DNA of 64,000 nt from Campylobacter concisus (GCF_002165775.1 NZ_NDYP01000009.1:1-64000); one strand, 5' to 3'; shown: positions 27,372 to 37,287, counted from the stretch's first letter. The notes: generated from the sequence alone by a model not told the origin. Program-made: numbers and translations.

Positions 27372-27490
27372 GAGCCCTCCTAAGAAATTTGAAATAAATT
27401 ATCATTTCTTAATACTAATTTAAATATCAGCATTAATTGATAAAGCTAATCGTATCAGAAATTTACTTTAATGTTTTTTAAACGTTTACA

Positions 27491-28306
27491 TTAAATTTTC
27501 GTAAATCTCTTAAAAAGCATAATATAAACAAAAATTCCAAAGCTACACATAATAAGCGATAAAATTTGTCCCATTGAAAGATCAAAAACAATAAAACCAA
27601 GCCCAGAATCAGGCTCTCTAAAGAATTCGCAAACAAATCTTGCAAAGGTGTAAAAAATGGCATAAAGTGCGATCAGCTCGCCATTAAATTTCTTAAATTT
27701 CCTATATAAAAATAAAATAATAAAAATAACTAAACCTTCTAAGAATGCCTCATAAAGTTGGCTAGGATGCCTTGGCTGGCCAAAAACATTTATCGCCCAA
27801 GGCACATCCGTAACTCGCCCAAAAAGCTCTTGATTTAAGAAATTTCCGACCCTGCCAAATGTATAGCCAAAAGGTATGCAAACGGCACAAAGATCAAGTA
27901 GCTGCCATAAATTTTGTTTATACCTTTTGCAAAATAGATATGTCGCAAGCAAAAAGCCAACTACTGCTCCGTGGTAACTCATGCCACGAATTCCTATAAA
28001 CTCGCCGTTATGAAATGGATTAAAAATTTGCCAAGGTTGTGTCAAGTAGTAGCTTACTTCGCCTGAATAGACTAAAACCCAGCCAAGCCTAGCGCCTAAA
28101 ATAACGCCTATTTCAACCCAAAAAAAGTAGTTATCCAAGAGCTGATTTGAGATTGTGATTTTATCTTTTTTAACGAGATACTTTGCCATGGCAAGCGCCA
28201 AAACAAGGGCTAAAATATACATAAGCCCATACCAGTGCACGCTAAAGCCAAAGATACTAAAGGCTACTGGATTAAAGTGGTTATAAATGTCGTTCCAAAT
28301 TTCCAT
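27491..28306 (-). CDS. lgt: Prolipoprotein diacylglyceryl transferase
   Basis: This inner-membrane enzyme attaches diacylglycerol to the lipobox cysteine of prolipoproteins. It has about seven membrane spans. The Lgt signature [15 protein letters not shown] then VPWAI is near residues 140-160, [11 protein letters not shown] near 103-113 holds the essential His, and [12 protein letters not shown] follows. The 271-residue length is standard. It lies upstream of, and co-directional with, the frd operon but is separated by about 120 AT-rich bases. It would process the lipoprotein encoded at 843-1616. Confidence 0.96.
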   Translation of the reverse strand: MEIWNDIYNHFNPVAFSIFGFSVHWYGLMYILALVLALAMAKYLVKKDKITISNQLLDNYFFWVEIGVILGARLGWVLVYSGEVSYYLTQPWQIFNPFHNGEFIGIRGMSYHGAVVGFLLATYLFCKRYKQNLWQLLDLCAVCIPFGYTFGRVGNFLNQELFGRVTDVPWAINVFGQPRHPSQLYEAFLEGLVIFIILFLYRKFKKFNGELIALYAIFYTFARFVCEFFREPDSGLGFIVFDLSMGQILSLIMCSFGIFVYIMLFKRFTKI

Positions 28307-28346
28307 TTTTACTTTCTTTTTAAAATTTTTGCGATTTTACAATGAT

Positions 28347-28988
28347 TTAGCTTTGATGAGCGAATAAGCTCTTGCTACTAAGCGCAAGGGCTAAAAATTT
28401 AAACTCGCTTGCTTCAAATTCTTTGCAAAATTTAAATAGCTCGGCAAACTCAGCCTCGTTTAAATTTACGCTCCAGATCGCTCCAGTGTCATTAAATTCT
28501 CTTTCAAACTCGCTTAAATTTGTAGTGGCAAAATAGTGCTCAAAGCGGCTCATCAGTGAGAATGGCGTAAAAAATTTGATCTCATCTTTTATCTCAAATT
28601 TCATCACGCCACTATCTTTTATGGCCTCATTTATCACCTCATTTACAGCCCCAGAGTAGGCTCTTACAAGTCCTCCAGTGCCAAGCTTTATCCCGCCAAA
28701 ATACCTGACTATCAAGACACCAACATTTATTAGCTCAGCACCCCTTAGCGCGTTTAGGCTTGGCTGACCGCTAGTGCCCTTTGGCTCGCCGTCATCACTT
28801 TGATTTTCAACGATTTGTCCGTATTTGTTTAATTCCCTTGTTGCCCAAACTACATGAACGGCCTTAAAATGCTCCTCTTTTAGGCGTTCATGCAAGCTTT
28901 TAAACAAGCTTATCGGGCACAAAAATGCCAAAAAATTTGACTTTTTTATATCAAGCTGGGCTTTAAAAATCCTATCAATTGTCTGCAA
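28347..28988 (-). CDS. YigZ/IMPACT family protein (UPF0029)
   Basis: This is a conserved protein of unclear biochemical role; the family is linked to translation control and RNA binding. The N-terminal UPF0029 domain is evident: SDDGEPKGTSGQPSLNAL near residues 64-81 and VRYFGGIKLGTGGLVRAYSG near 93-112. A shorter ferredoxin-like C-terminal domain follows. It has 213 residues and likely starts at TTG 28988, since no ATG lies near and MQTIDRIFKAQLDIKKSNFLA matches the expected N-terminus. It precedes lgt by 40 bases and may be co-transcribed. Confidence 0.88.
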   Translation of the reverse strand: MQTIDRIFKAQLDIKKSNFLAFLCPISLFKSLHERLKEEHFKAVHVVWATRELNKYGQIVENQSDDGEPKGTSGQPSLNALRGAELINVGVLIVRYFGGIKLGTGGLVRAYSGAVNEVINEAIKDSGVMKFEIKDEIKFFTPFSLMSRFEHYFATTNLSEFEREFNDTGAIWSVNLNEAEFAELFKFCKEFEASEFKFLALALSSKSLFAHQS

Positions 28989-29114
28989 ATTTGCTCTTTT
29001 TTTAAAATTTTAAAAATCTTATCAATTTGCTAATTAAAGCCTTGTAAATTCAAACAAATTTATATTATTAAGGAAAAGATAGTAGAATTTTGCAATTTTT
29101 TACGAAGGACTAAA

Positions 29115-29936
29115 ATGATACAAACTTGCCTATTTCCAGCGGCTGGATATGGAACGAGGTTTTTACCAGCTACAAAATCGCTCCCAAAAGAGATGTTGCC
29201 GATCCTTACAAAACCGCTCATTCACTACGGCGTTGATGAGGCACTTGAGGCTGGCATGGATAATATGGCATTTGTCACAGGACGCGGAAAAAGGGCGCTT
29301 GAGGACTATTTTGACATCAGCTACGAGCTAGAAAAAGAGATCGCAGGTAGCTCAAAAGAGTCGCTGCTAAGCGAAGTTAGAAATTTAATGAGTTCGTGTA
29401 CATTTTCATTTACGAGACAAAATGCTATGAAAGGGCTTGGACACGCCATTTATACTGGCAAAACTCTAGTTCGAGATGAAGCATTTGGGGTCATTTTGGC
29501 AGATGATTTATGTATAAATGAAAATGGTGAGGGTGTGCTTTCGCAGATGGTTAAAATTTATGAAAAGTATCGTTGTAGCGTAGTTGCTGTGATGGAAGTG
29601 CCAAAAGAGCAGACCAAGTCTTACGGCGTTGTAAGTGGTAGATTTATAGAAGATGATCTTATAATGGTTGATGATATGGTTGAAAAGCCTGATCCTGCCG
29701 AGGCTCCGACAAATTTAGCGATAATCGGGCGCTACATCCTAACGCCAGATATTTTTAACATTTTAGAGCGAACAAAACCAGGCAAAAACGGCGAAATCCA
29801 GATCACAGATGCACTAAAAACGCAAGCAAAAGATGGTATGGTGCTAGCTTATAAATTTAAGGGCAAGAGGTTTGACTGCGGCAGTATCGACGGCTTTATC
29901 GAGGCTACAAATTTCTTTTACGAGCGAAGTAAATGA
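29115..29936 (+). CDS. galU: UTP-glucose-1-phosphate uridylyltransferase
   Basis: This enzyme makes UDP-glucose for surface polysaccharide synthesis. The nucleotidyltransferase start is FPAAGYGTRFLPATKSLPKEMLP at residues 7-29, followed by the uridine- and glucose-binding blocks GLGHAIYTGK, VILADDLC and GRYILTPDIF. The 273-residue length is standard. A GAAGGA site precedes the ATG. It overlaps pgi by 4 bases (ATGA), and galU-pgi adjacency is also seen in C. jejuni. Confidence 0.96.
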   Translation: MIQTCLFPAAGYGTRFLPATKSLPKEMLPILTKPLIHYGVDEALEAGMDNMAFVTGRGKRALEDYFDISYELEKEIAGSSKESLLSEVRNLMSSCTFSFTRQNAMKGLGHAIYTGKTLVRDEAFGVILADDLCINENGEGVLSQMVKIYEKYRCSVVAVMEVPKEQTKSYGVVSGRFIEDDLIMVDDMVEKPDPAEAPTNLAIIGRYILTPDIFNILERTKPGKNGEIQITDALKTQAKDGMVLAYKFKGKRFDCGSIDGFIEATNFFYERSK

Positions 29937-31153
29937 TAGAGACTTCATTTAAATTTAACTTTGCAAGCAGCGACGTCATCGACTCTTATGCCAAACGCAT
30001 AAACGACGAGTACGAAAGCGGCGAGATAGGCTACTACCACCTGCCAGCTCTTGGCCAAAATTTACTTGGCGAGATCGAGGAGTATGAAAAGGGGCTAGCT
30101 CATATCAAAAACGTCGTGCTAGTTGGCATTGGCGGCAGCAGTCTTGGCGTAAAGGCGCTAAAATCGATGCTTGAAGGTACAAAGGGGATAAAAAGAGAGC
30201 TATTATTTTTAGACAATGTCGATCCTTGCAGCTATAAAAGCACGCTTGATGGGCTAAATTTTGACGAGACTCTTTTTATAATAAGCTCAAAATCAGGCAA
30301 TACGATCGAGACGATTACTATTTTTAAGTGCTTGCTCGATGACTTTAGGCCTCAAAATTTAGGCAAAAATTTCCTCATAATCACCGATCCAGGCACAAAT
30401 TTAGAAAATTTTGCCAAAGAAAATGGCATTAAATTTTTTAACATCCCAAAAAACGTTGGCGGTAGATTTAGCGTACTAAGTGCGATAGGTCTTGTGCCTC
30501 TTGGTATCTGTGGCTACGATATAAAGGCACTTCTGGATGGCGCACTTGCTTGTAAGAAGCAATATATTGAGCAAAAAGATAGCTCCATAGTCGCTAAAGC
30601 TTACCACTACGCCACTAGCAGAAATGCTAGTATAAATGTCATTTTTAGCTATTGCGATAGATTTTTTGAATTTAACGACTGGTACGTGCAGCTTTGGGCG
30701 GAGAGCCTTGGTAAAAAAAGAGGCTATAAAAGAGTCGGCCTTACGCCAGTTGGACTTGTTGGCAGCCGCGATCAGCACAGCTTTTTACAGCTTATCATTG
30801 ACGGCGTAAAAGATAAGAGCGTGACATTTATAAAGATAAAAGATCACGCAAGCGACGAGGCTATCCCAAATTTGAGCCTAAAAGGGCTTGAAGAGTGCGA
30901 TTTTGTAGCAGGACTAAGCCTAAATGAGCTTATAAATTTGCAGTGCGACGCGACAGCTATGGCGCTGGTGCAAGAGGGCATAAGTGTCGATACGATCACG
31001 CTTGAGAGGCTTGATGAGTTTCATGCTGGCTGGCTCATTTTTTACTACGAGCTACTAACCTCGGCCACTGGTATCATGCTAGGCATCAATACCTACGATC
31101 AGCCAGGCGTTGAGATAGGAAAACGTATCTTAAAAACTATGCTTTTAAAGTAA
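29933..31153 (+). CDS. pgi: Glucose-6-phosphate isomerase
   Basis: This enzyme interconverts glucose 6-phosphate and fructose 6-phosphate. The 406 residues are of the short bacterial type. The phosphosugar-binding motif VGIGGSSLGVKAL is near residues 65-77, and SSKSGNTIETIT near 118-129 and GGRFSVLSAIGL near 165-176 follow. GSRDQHSFLQL near 278 holds a catalytic residue. Many campylobacters lack phosphofructokinase, so Pgi works in gluconeogenesis and in feeding sugar nucleotides, consistent with coupling to galU. Confidence 0.96.
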   Translation: MIETSFKFNFASSDVIDSYAKRINDEYESGEIGYYHLPALGQNLLGEIEEYEKGLAHIKNVVLVGIGGSSLGVKALKSMLEGTKGIKRELLFLDNVDPCSYKSTLDGLNFDETLFIISSKSGNTIETITIFKCLLDDFRPQNLGKNFLIITDPGTNLENFAKENGIKFFNIPKNVGGRFSVLSAIGLVPLGICGYDIKALLDGALACKKQYIEQKDSSIVAKAYHYATSRNASINVIFSYCDRFFEFNDWYVQLWAESLGKKRGYKRVGLTPVGLVGSRDQHSFLQLIIDGVKDKSVTFIKIKDHASDEAIPNLSLKGLEECDFVAGLSLNELINLQCDATAMALVQEGISVDTITLERLDEFHAGWLIFYYELLTSATGIMLGINTYDQPGVEIGKRILKTMLLK

Positions 31154-31155
31154 AA

Positions 31156-31701
31156 ATGAAAAAATTTCTACTTTTAGCTCTTTTTGCCACGCAAATTTTT
31201 GCCTTTTCGGCGAGTAAATTTGTAAATGACGCTAGGTCACAGATCGGCGTGACGCTAAGCTACGACCCAAGCTACGAAAAGCTAGCCTATCCTATAGGTG
31301 ACGTGGATATCAAAAAGGGCGTTTGCACTGACGTTGTGGTAAGGGCGCTACGTCATCAGGATATGGATCTGCAAAGGCTCATTTTTGAAGATATGAGTAG
31401 AAATTTCGCAAGCTATCCTAAAAAATGGGGACTTAAAAAGGCTGATAAAAACATCGATCACAGGCGTGTTTTAAACATCGCTACCTATCTAAAAAGAAAA
31501 GGTTTTGAGGTGAGCGATAATAAATTTCTGCCAGGGGATATCGTCACATGGATGCTGCCAAGAAATTTACCTCACATCGGTGTGATCTCAGATAAATTTG
31601 AAGGCCAAACACCGCTTGTCATCCACAATATCGGCTCTGGCGTACAAGAAGAAAATATACTTTATAACTACAAGATCACAGGTCATTTTAGGCTAAAGTA
31701 G
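31156..31701 (+). CDS. DUF1287 periplasmic protein (NlpC/P60-like fold)
   Basis: This is an exported protein of 181 residues with a signal peptide (MKKFLLLALFATQIFAFS). DUF1287 marks are visible: YPIGDVDIKKGVCTDVVVRAL with a conserved Cys, DHRRVLNIATYLKRKG, the block PGDIVTWML, LPHIGVISD with a conserved His, and a terminal HNIGSGVQEE. The Cys and His order resembles NlpC/P60-type cysteine peptidases, so a role in the cell wall is possible but unproven. It begins 2 bases after pgi and is probably translated from the same mRNA. Confidence 0.85.
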   Translation: MKKFLLLALFATQIFAFSASKFVNDARSQIGVTLSYDPSYEKLAYPIGDVDIKKGVCTDVVVRALRHQDMDLQRLIFEDMSRNFASYPKKWGLKKADKNIDHRRVLNIATYLKRKGFEVSDNKFLPGDIVTWMLPRNLPHIGVISDKFEGQTPLVIHNIGSGVQEENILYNYKITGHFRLK

Positions 31702-31763
31702 CAAAATGGCTTTTTAATCAAATTTTAGGCAAAATCGCAAAAAAATAAATTTAAGGAAAAATA

Positions 31764-33353
31764 ATGTTAGAAGTTAGGGGACTTACTCAAAGATTTGCAA
31801 GCAGTTTGCTATTTGAGGATGTAAATTTAAAGCTAAATCGCCACAACAGATACGGACTAATCGGCGCAAATGGCGCTGGTAAATCGACATTTTTAAAAAT
31901 TTTAAGCGGAGCTATCGAGCCAACTAGCGGCGAGATCATCATAGAAAATGGCCTAAAAGTTGGCGTGCTTGGGCAAGATCAGTTTGCGTTTGAAAATTTC
32001 ACGCTCAAAGATGCGGTGCTTTATGGTAACAAACGCCTATATGACGCTGTCAAAGAGAAAGAAAAGCTCTATATGAGCGAGGAATTTACTGATGAGATAA
32101 ATGAGCGCTTAAGCGAGCTTGAGATGATAAGTGCCGAAGAGGATCCAAGCTACGAGTATGAGACTAGGATAGAAAAAATTTTAAGCTCGCTTGGGCTAAA
32201 TGAATTTGATAAGCTCATGAGCGAGGTTGAAAACTCAGATAAAGTTAAGGTTTTGCTAGCTCAGGTGCTATTTCCAAAGCCAGACATCTTGTTTTTAGAC
32301 GAGCCAACAAACAACCTTGACATAGACGCGATCGCATGGCTAGAAAACGAGCTAAACCGCCATGAGGGCACACTTGTGGTTATCAGCCACGATAGGCACT
32401 TTTTAAATAGAGTTTGTACAAACATTTTGGATGTGGATTTTAGAAAAATTCGCGAGTTTTCAGGCAACTACGACGACTGGTATATGGCTGCAAATTTGAT
32501 CGCAAAGCAGCATGAGATGGAGCGTGATAAGAAGCTAAAAGAGAAAGAGGAGCTGGAGAAATTTATCGCGAGGTTCTCAGCAAATGCGAGCAAAGCAAGG
32601 CAAGCAACCTCTCGCGCAAAACAGCTTGAAAAACTCGATATCGCCGAGATCGCAGTATCAAGCAGACGCGATCCTAGTATACTATTTCGTGCAAATCGCG
32701 AGATAGGCAATGAGCTAATAGAGCTTAAAAATGTAAGTAAGAAATTTGATGATAAAGTGATATTTGAAAACTTTAACTTTAAGCTCGAAAAGGGCGACAA
32801 GCTAGCCATCATTGGCCACAACGGCGTTGGTAAAAGCACGCTTTGTAAGATCATAATGGGCGAGATAAAGCCTGACGCAGGCGAAGTGCATATAGGTGCT
32901 ACCATCGAGCTAGGATATTTTGCGCAAGATACGGTAAATAAGATAGATGGCGAGCTAAAGCTTTATGAGTACTTGCAAGATGCCAAAAACAAGGACATCG
33001 ACGAGATTAGAAAGTGCCTTGGTAGGATGCTCTTTAGTGGCGCTGAGCAAGAAAAGGCAGTGGGCGCGCTAAGTGGTGGCGAAAAACACCGAGTAAGGCT
33101 AGCTCAGCTTATGCTTCATAGACCAAATTTACTTGTAATGGATGAGCCAAACAACCACCTTGATCTCGAGGCTATCATCGCGCTTGGCGAGGCATTTTAT
33201 AACTTTAATGGCTCAGTTATCTGCGTGAGCCACGACAGGGAGCTGATAGACGCCTTTGCAAATAGAATTTTACATCTAAAAGGCAATGGCGAAGTGGTTG
33301 ATTTTAAAGGCACATATGAAGAATACAGAGCAAATTTGGGGCTTGAGAGCTAA
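31764..33353 (+). CDS. ABC-F family ATPase (YbiT-like)
   Basis: This is a soluble tandem ABC ATPase of 529 residues with no membrane domain, of the family that acts on ribosomes. Walker A motifs are GANGAGKST near residue 38 and GHNGVGKST near 353. Walker B is FLDEPTNNLD in the first half and MDEPNNHLD in the second. The second signature is LSGGEKHRVRLAQL; the first half has a degenerate signature (ENSDKVKVLLAQ), as in E. coli YbiT. The arm and linker (about residues 80-115 and 240-300) are Lys/Glu-rich. Role: ribosome-associated translation factor, specific function uncertain. AAGGA precedes the ATG. Confidence 0.9.
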   Translation: MLEVRGLTQRFASSLLFEDVNLKLNRHNRYGLIGANGAGKSTFLKILSGAIEPTSGEIIIENGLKVGVLGQDQFAFENFTLKDAVLYGNKRLYDAVKEKEKLYMSEEFTDEINERLSELEMISAEEDPSYEYETRIEKILSSLGLNEFDKLMSEVENSDKVKVLLAQVLFPKPDILFLDEPTNNLDIDAIAWLENELNRHEGTLVVISHDRHFLNRVCTNILDVDFRKIREFSGNYDDWYMAANLIAKQHEMERDKKLKEKEELEKFIARFSANASKARQATSRAKQLEKLDIAEIAVSSRRDPSILFRANREIGNELIELKNVSKKFDDKVIFENFNFKLEKGDKLAIIGHNGVGKSTLCKIIMGEIKPDAGEVHIGATIELGYFAQDTVNKIDGELKLYEYLQDAKNKDIDEIRKCLGRMLFSGAEQEKAVGALSGGEKHRVRLAQLMLHRPNLLVMDEPNNHLDLEAIIALGEAFYNFNGSVICVSHDRELIDAFANRILHLKGNGEVVDFKGTYEEYRANLGLES

Positions 33354-34013
33354 AATTTGTTATTCCTTGCTCCTGATTGTAGGGGCAAGATTAAAATTTA
33401 TATTTACTACAAATTCTTACAAATATTAATCTAACCATATAAATTAAAAATAGCTTATAAAAATTATCAAAATCCAATAAAAAGACTTTATAAATAAGAA
33501 AGAAAATTAATAAGAAATTTCTAAAGTATTAGTAAGATTTGTAAAATAAAATTTATTAAATAATATTTTTATGATGCTTAGTTTAAGGGCTCTATTTAAA
33601 AATTTAATAAATTTACTTTGCAATATGGTGATATTTACTTAGTTTTTACTTTCTAAAGTAATATTAGAAATAAAATTTAACTTTATTTTTTATATTTTTG
33701 GATATAAAAAGTGTGATTTAATATTTATTTTATGCTATTTTTCTATATATTTATCTTTTAAGCTTAAAAATTTAAATAAATTTGAGCTAATTATGAGCTT
33801 TTTATATAATAAAAAAGTGATATTATTATTAAAATAACAATTTATCTAAGCTATATTATTAAATATAGCTTAAAAGCTACTATAAATTTTTTTCCAAAAG
33901 TCGTTTTATCTAGGCTAAAAGTCAAAGCTTAAAAAAAATAAGTAGTAATTAATATTTAAAATATTAAATATCTATATAATTTCATTAATACATTTTTTAT
34001 AAGGAGAATGGTT
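33354..34013 (+). other. 660-base AT-rich intergenic leader upstream of aspA
   Basis: No open frame of note and no RNA gene is recognised here. The stretch is extremely AT-rich with many overlapping TATAAT-like hexamers, so a single promoter cannot be chosen. One hairpin stands out (33848-33871). The length and position suggest the regulatory region and possibly a long 5' leader of the aspA-dcuA operon, which in C. jejuni is controlled by oxygen and electron-acceptor signals. That link is inference. Confidence 0.5.
33848..33871 (+). promoter_or_regulatory. Hairpin in the aspA leader
   Basis: A 9-bp perfect stem (AAGCTATAT at 33848-33856 with its complement at 33863-33871) has a 6-base loop, 143 bases before the aspA start. 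It may be a terminator-like element or an operator-like dyad; the sequence does not decide. Confidence 0.35.
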
Positions 34014-35414
34014 ATGGCAACCAGAAAAGAACACGATTTTATAGGTGAGTTGGAAATCTCTGACGATTTTTATTATGGTATCCAAACATTTAGAGCTACC
34101 GAAAATTTTCACATGAGCGGTAGAACACTAAAAGAGTATCCATACTTTGTAAAAGCATTTGCACAAATCAAAAAAGCAGCCGCACTTGCAAATAAAGAGG
34201 TTGGCGTTTTAGATCCTAAGATCGCTGATACTCTAGCAAAAGCCGCTGATAGAGTAATAGCTGGTGAGTTTTTGGATCAATTTGTGGTTGATATGGTTCA
34301 AGGTGGTGCTGGAACAAGTACAAACATGAATGCAAATGAGGTTATTACAAACATCGCACTTGAGAGCATGGGTCATAAAAAAGGCGAGTATCAATACATC
34401 CATCCAAATGATCATACAAACCTTGGACAAAGCACAAACGACACTTACCCAAGCTCAATAAAAGTAGCAACTTACGCAAAGCTTACTGATTTGCTTGCTG
34501 CTATGAATTTACTAAAAGACGAACTTGAGAAAAAAGCAAAAGATTTTAAAGATATCATTAAAATGGGTAGAACTGAGCTTGAGGACGCAGTTCCTACAAC
34601 GCTTGGTAATACATTTAACGCATTTGCAAGCTACATTAAAAGCGATATCGAAAAGATAACAGCTGCGCGCGAGTCAATGACATATCTAAATATGGGTGCA
34701 ACTGCGATTGGTACAGGTATTAACTGCCATCCTGATTATAAAAATGTAGTTGTTAAAAAGTTAAAAGATATCACTGGTGTTGATTTCAAAAAAGCTGATG
34801 ATTTCATCGCAGCTACACAAGACACTGCAGACTTCGTTCACGTAAGTGGTGCGTTAAAAACTGCAGCTGTTAGACTTTCAAAAATCGCAAATGACCTTCG
34901 TTTGATGAATTCAGGTCCAAGATGCGGTCTTGGAGAGATAAATTTACCGCAAATGCAACCAGGCAGCTCAATCATGCCAGGCAAAGTAAACCCAGTTATC
35001 GCTGAGGTTGTAGGCGAAGCGTGCTATGAAGTAATCGGTAACGACGTAACTATCATGCTTTGCTCAGAAAGAGGCGAATTTGAGCTAAATGCATTTGAGC
35101 CAGGCATTGCTTATGCGTTATTTAACTCTATATTTATCCTTGAAAACGCGATGAAAACACTAGCTGAAAAAGCTGTAAGAAAACTAACAGCAAATCCTGA
35201 AGCTTGCTTAAAATCAGTTCTAGGCTCAGTTGGTATCGTAACAGCATTTAACCCATACATTGGCTATGAAAAATCTGCAAGTATCGCTAAAGAAGCCCTT
35301 CAAACTGGTAAAGCAGTTGGCGATATCTGCCTAGAGAGAGGTTATCTAAGCAAAGAAGAGATCGATAAAATTTTAGAGCCAAAAAATATGCTAAATCCAA
35401 GCATGGTTAGGTAA
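34014..35414 (+). CDS. aspA: Aspartate ammonia-lyase (aspartase)
   Basis: This enzyme deaminates L-aspartate to fumarate and ammonium, feeding fumarate respiration and amino-acid catabolism. Fumarase/aspartase superfamily marks are present: AGTSTNMNANEVI near residue 98, HPNDHTNLGQSTNDTYPS near 135-152 and the signature GSSIMPGKVNPV near 318-329. The ATG at 34014 is chosen because AAGGAG lies 8 bases upstream; an in-frame ATG at 34008 almost abuts that site. It has 466 residues. A hairpin follows, before dcuA. Confidence 0.96.
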   Translation: MATRKEHDFIGELEISDDFYYGIQTFRATENFHMSGRTLKEYPYFVKAFAQIKKAAALANKEVGVLDPKIADTLAKAADRVIAGEFLDQFVVDMVQGGAGTSTNMNANEVITNIALESMGHKKGEYQYIHPNDHTNLGQSTNDTYPSSIKVATYAKLTDLLAAMNLLKDELEKKAKDFKDIIKMGRTELEDAVPTTLGNTFNAFASYIKSDIEKITAARESMTYLNMGATAIGTGINCHPDYKNVVVKKLKDITGVDFKKADDFIAATQDTADFVHVSGALKTAAVRLSKIANDLRLMNSGPRCGLGEINLPQMQPGSSIMPGKVNPVIAEVVGEACYEVIGNDVTIMLCSERGEFELNAFEPGIAYALFNSIFILENAMKTLAEKAVRKLTANPEACLKSVLGSVGIVTAFNPYIGYEKSASIAKEALQTGKAVGDICLERGYLSKEEIDKILEPKNMLNPSMVR

Positions 35415-35437
35415 AGATTTAAGCAAAGTATTATTAA

Positions 35438-35463
35438 AAGCGTGTCAAAATTCTGGCACGCTT
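35438..35463 (+). terminator. Hairpin between aspA and the Dcu gene
   Basis: A 9-bp stem (35438-35446 with 35455-35463, AAGCGTG core, one G-T pair) has an 8-base loop and no T-tract after it. It may act as a partial terminator or an mRNA stabiliser within the operon. Confidence 0.5.
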
Positions 35464-35505
35464 AAGTAAAAATTTTAGTTATAAAATTTAATAGAGGAGT
35501 TTTCA

Positions 35506-36993
35506 ATGGATATTTCATTGATATTACAGTTGATCGTGCTTTTTGGTGCGATATTCTTGGGTGTTAGACTAGGCGGTATGGCTATTGGTTATGCTGGTGG
35601 CATTGGCGTCGTAGTTTTAACTTTAGGACTTGGATTAAAAGCAGGTAGTATACCTTGGGATGTTATTTTAATCATTATGTCCGTTATAGCTGCTATTACA
35701 GCGATGCAAGTAGCTGGTGGCCTTGATTATTTGGTGCAAATAGCTGAAGGGATACTAAGAAAACATCCAAAATATATAAATTTCTTAGCCCCAGTTGTCA
35801 CTTACTTGCTAACTGTATTCGCTGGTACTGGACACACAGCATTTTCTATGATTCCAGTCATTACCGAAGTTGCAAAGACACAAAACATTAAGCCTAGCGC
35901 GCCTCTTAGTATAGCTGTTGTTGCTAGTCAGATAGCTATTACTGCAAGCCCAGTTTCAGCAGCGGTTGTATTTATGGCTGGTGAGCATGCTTTGGGTGGA
36001 CTTGGCATTAGCTATCCATTACTATTAGCTATCTGGATACCTACAACTTTTATTGGTTGTATGCTAACAGCTCTTGTTATAAATATATTTTATAACCTTG
36101 ATCTAAGTAGCGATAAAGAGTATCAAAGAAGACTTAAAGAAGGGCTAATCAAAGATGTTAAAATTGAAGAGAAAAAAGAGCTTCCAAAAGGAGCTAAACT
36201 ATCTGTTTTAATATTCCTGGTTGGCGTTATCTCTGTCGTTTTATATGCTACTGCTATTAGTAAAAACGTAGGCTGGATAAAACCAAGCTATGTAACAGGT
36301 TATGAAAAAATTTATGAGACCAAAAGTCCAGATAAATTTAATGAACTTGTTGCAAAAGATATAAAAGTCAAAACTGACTCAACTACTAATGTAAAATATG
36401 TAGAAGATCCAGATAAACCTACAAAGGTGTTGGTATTAACTAGAGATAACGCTATTATGAGCTTTATGCTAGTTATCGCTACTTTAATCACACTAACTTG
36501 TGGCGTTAAAGTCGATAAGTTATTTAATACAGCTACATTTAAAAGTGGTATGACCGCGTGCGTCTGCGTGTTGGGCGTGGCATGGCTTGGAGATACTTTT
36601 GTGGTAAATCACACCGATGCGATCAAAAATTTTGCCGGCGATTTTGTTAAAGACTATCCGTTTATGCTAGCTGTTGCGCTATTTTTTGCTAGTATGCTTC
36701 TTTATTCTCAAGCTGCTACCGCAAAGGCACTTATTCCTACAGTTATAGCCGCACTTGGTCTAACTGCTGCAAATAACGGTGACGCATATATTTTAGTTGC
36801 ATCATTTGCTGCAGTTTCAGCATTGTTTGTGTTGCCAACATATCCGACACTACTTGGAGCCGTTCAAATGGACGATACTGGAACAACTAGGATAGGTAAA
36901 TATATATTTAACCACTCCTTTTTTATTCCAGGCGTTTTAGCTATTGCTTTTTCTGTCGCACTTGGATTTTTGATAGCTCCGATACTTTTATAA
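35506..36993 (+). CDS. dcuA: Anaerobic C4-dicarboxylate transporter (DcuA/DcuB family)
   Basis: This inner-membrane antiporter exchanges aspartate or fumarate for succinate. Dcu family marks are clear: LGVRLGGMAIGYAGGIGV at the N-terminus, VFAGTGHTAFSMIPVI near residue 104 and QIAITASPVSAAVVFM near 146-161. Its 495 residues exceed the roughly 440-460 usual for DcuA/B. The extra length lies in a soluble loop of about 55 residues (about 262-315, rich in Lys, Asp and Thr) between predicted helices. The aspA-dcuA order supports the DcuA name; DcuB cannot be excluded. GAGGAG precedes the ATG. Confidence 0.9.
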   Translation: MDISLILQLIVLFGAIFLGVRLGGMAIGYAGGIGVVVLTLGLGLKAGSIPWDVILIIMSVIAAITAMQVAGGLDYLVQIAEGILRKHPKYINFLAPVVTYLLTVFAGTGHTAFSMIPVITEVAKTQNIKPSAPLSIAVVASQIAITASPVSAAVVFMAGEHALGGLGISYPLLLAIWIPTTFIGCMLTALVINIFYNLDLSSDKEYQRRLKEGLIKDVKIEEKKELPKGAKLSVLIFLVGVISVVLYATAISKNVGWIKPSYVTGYEKIYETKSPDKFNELVAKDIKVKTDSTTNVKYVEDPDKPTKVLVLTRDNAIMSFMLVIATLITLTCGVKVDKLFNTATFKSGMTACVCVLGVAWLGDTFVVNHTDAIKNFAGDFVKDYPFMLAVALFFASMLLYSQAATAKALIPTVIAALGLTAANNGDAYILVASFAAVSALFVLPTYPTLLGAVQMDDTGTTRIGKYIFNHSFFIPGVLAIAFSVALGFLIAPILL

Positions 36994-37011
36994 GTATTTT
37001 AAATCAAACTT

Positions 37012-37036
37012 AAGCCGAGATCTCTCTCGGCTTTTT
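37012..37036 (+). terminator. Intrinsic terminator after dcuA
   Basis: A 9-bp GC-rich perfect stem (AAGCCGAGA at 37012-37020 with TCTCGGCTT at 37025-37033) with a TCTC loop is followed by TTTAAAT. This is the typical end of an operon. Confidence 0.85.
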
Positions 37037-37287
37037 AAATCCCTTTAAAATTTTTTAATTTCTATCCAAAATCCTTAATCAAGATTTTATATTCAAAATT
37101 TTTATAAGATCGCGTTAAAAATTATATTAATTAAATCTATCATTTTTAGAATTTTATTCATTTTGATATTAGAATACTCATTTTTTAAAACTAAAAATCT
37201 AAATATAAATATTAAGTAAAATTTAATTTTATTTTCAACTTTAAATACTAGAATAACTAAAGGCAAATATCTTTTAAAGGGAGAAAG

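Noticed and set aside
27372..27440. Fur-like box (ATGATAAT core) upstream of frdC
   Set aside because: Only about 12 of 19 positions fit the Fur consensus by hand alignment, which AT-rich DNA gives by chance.
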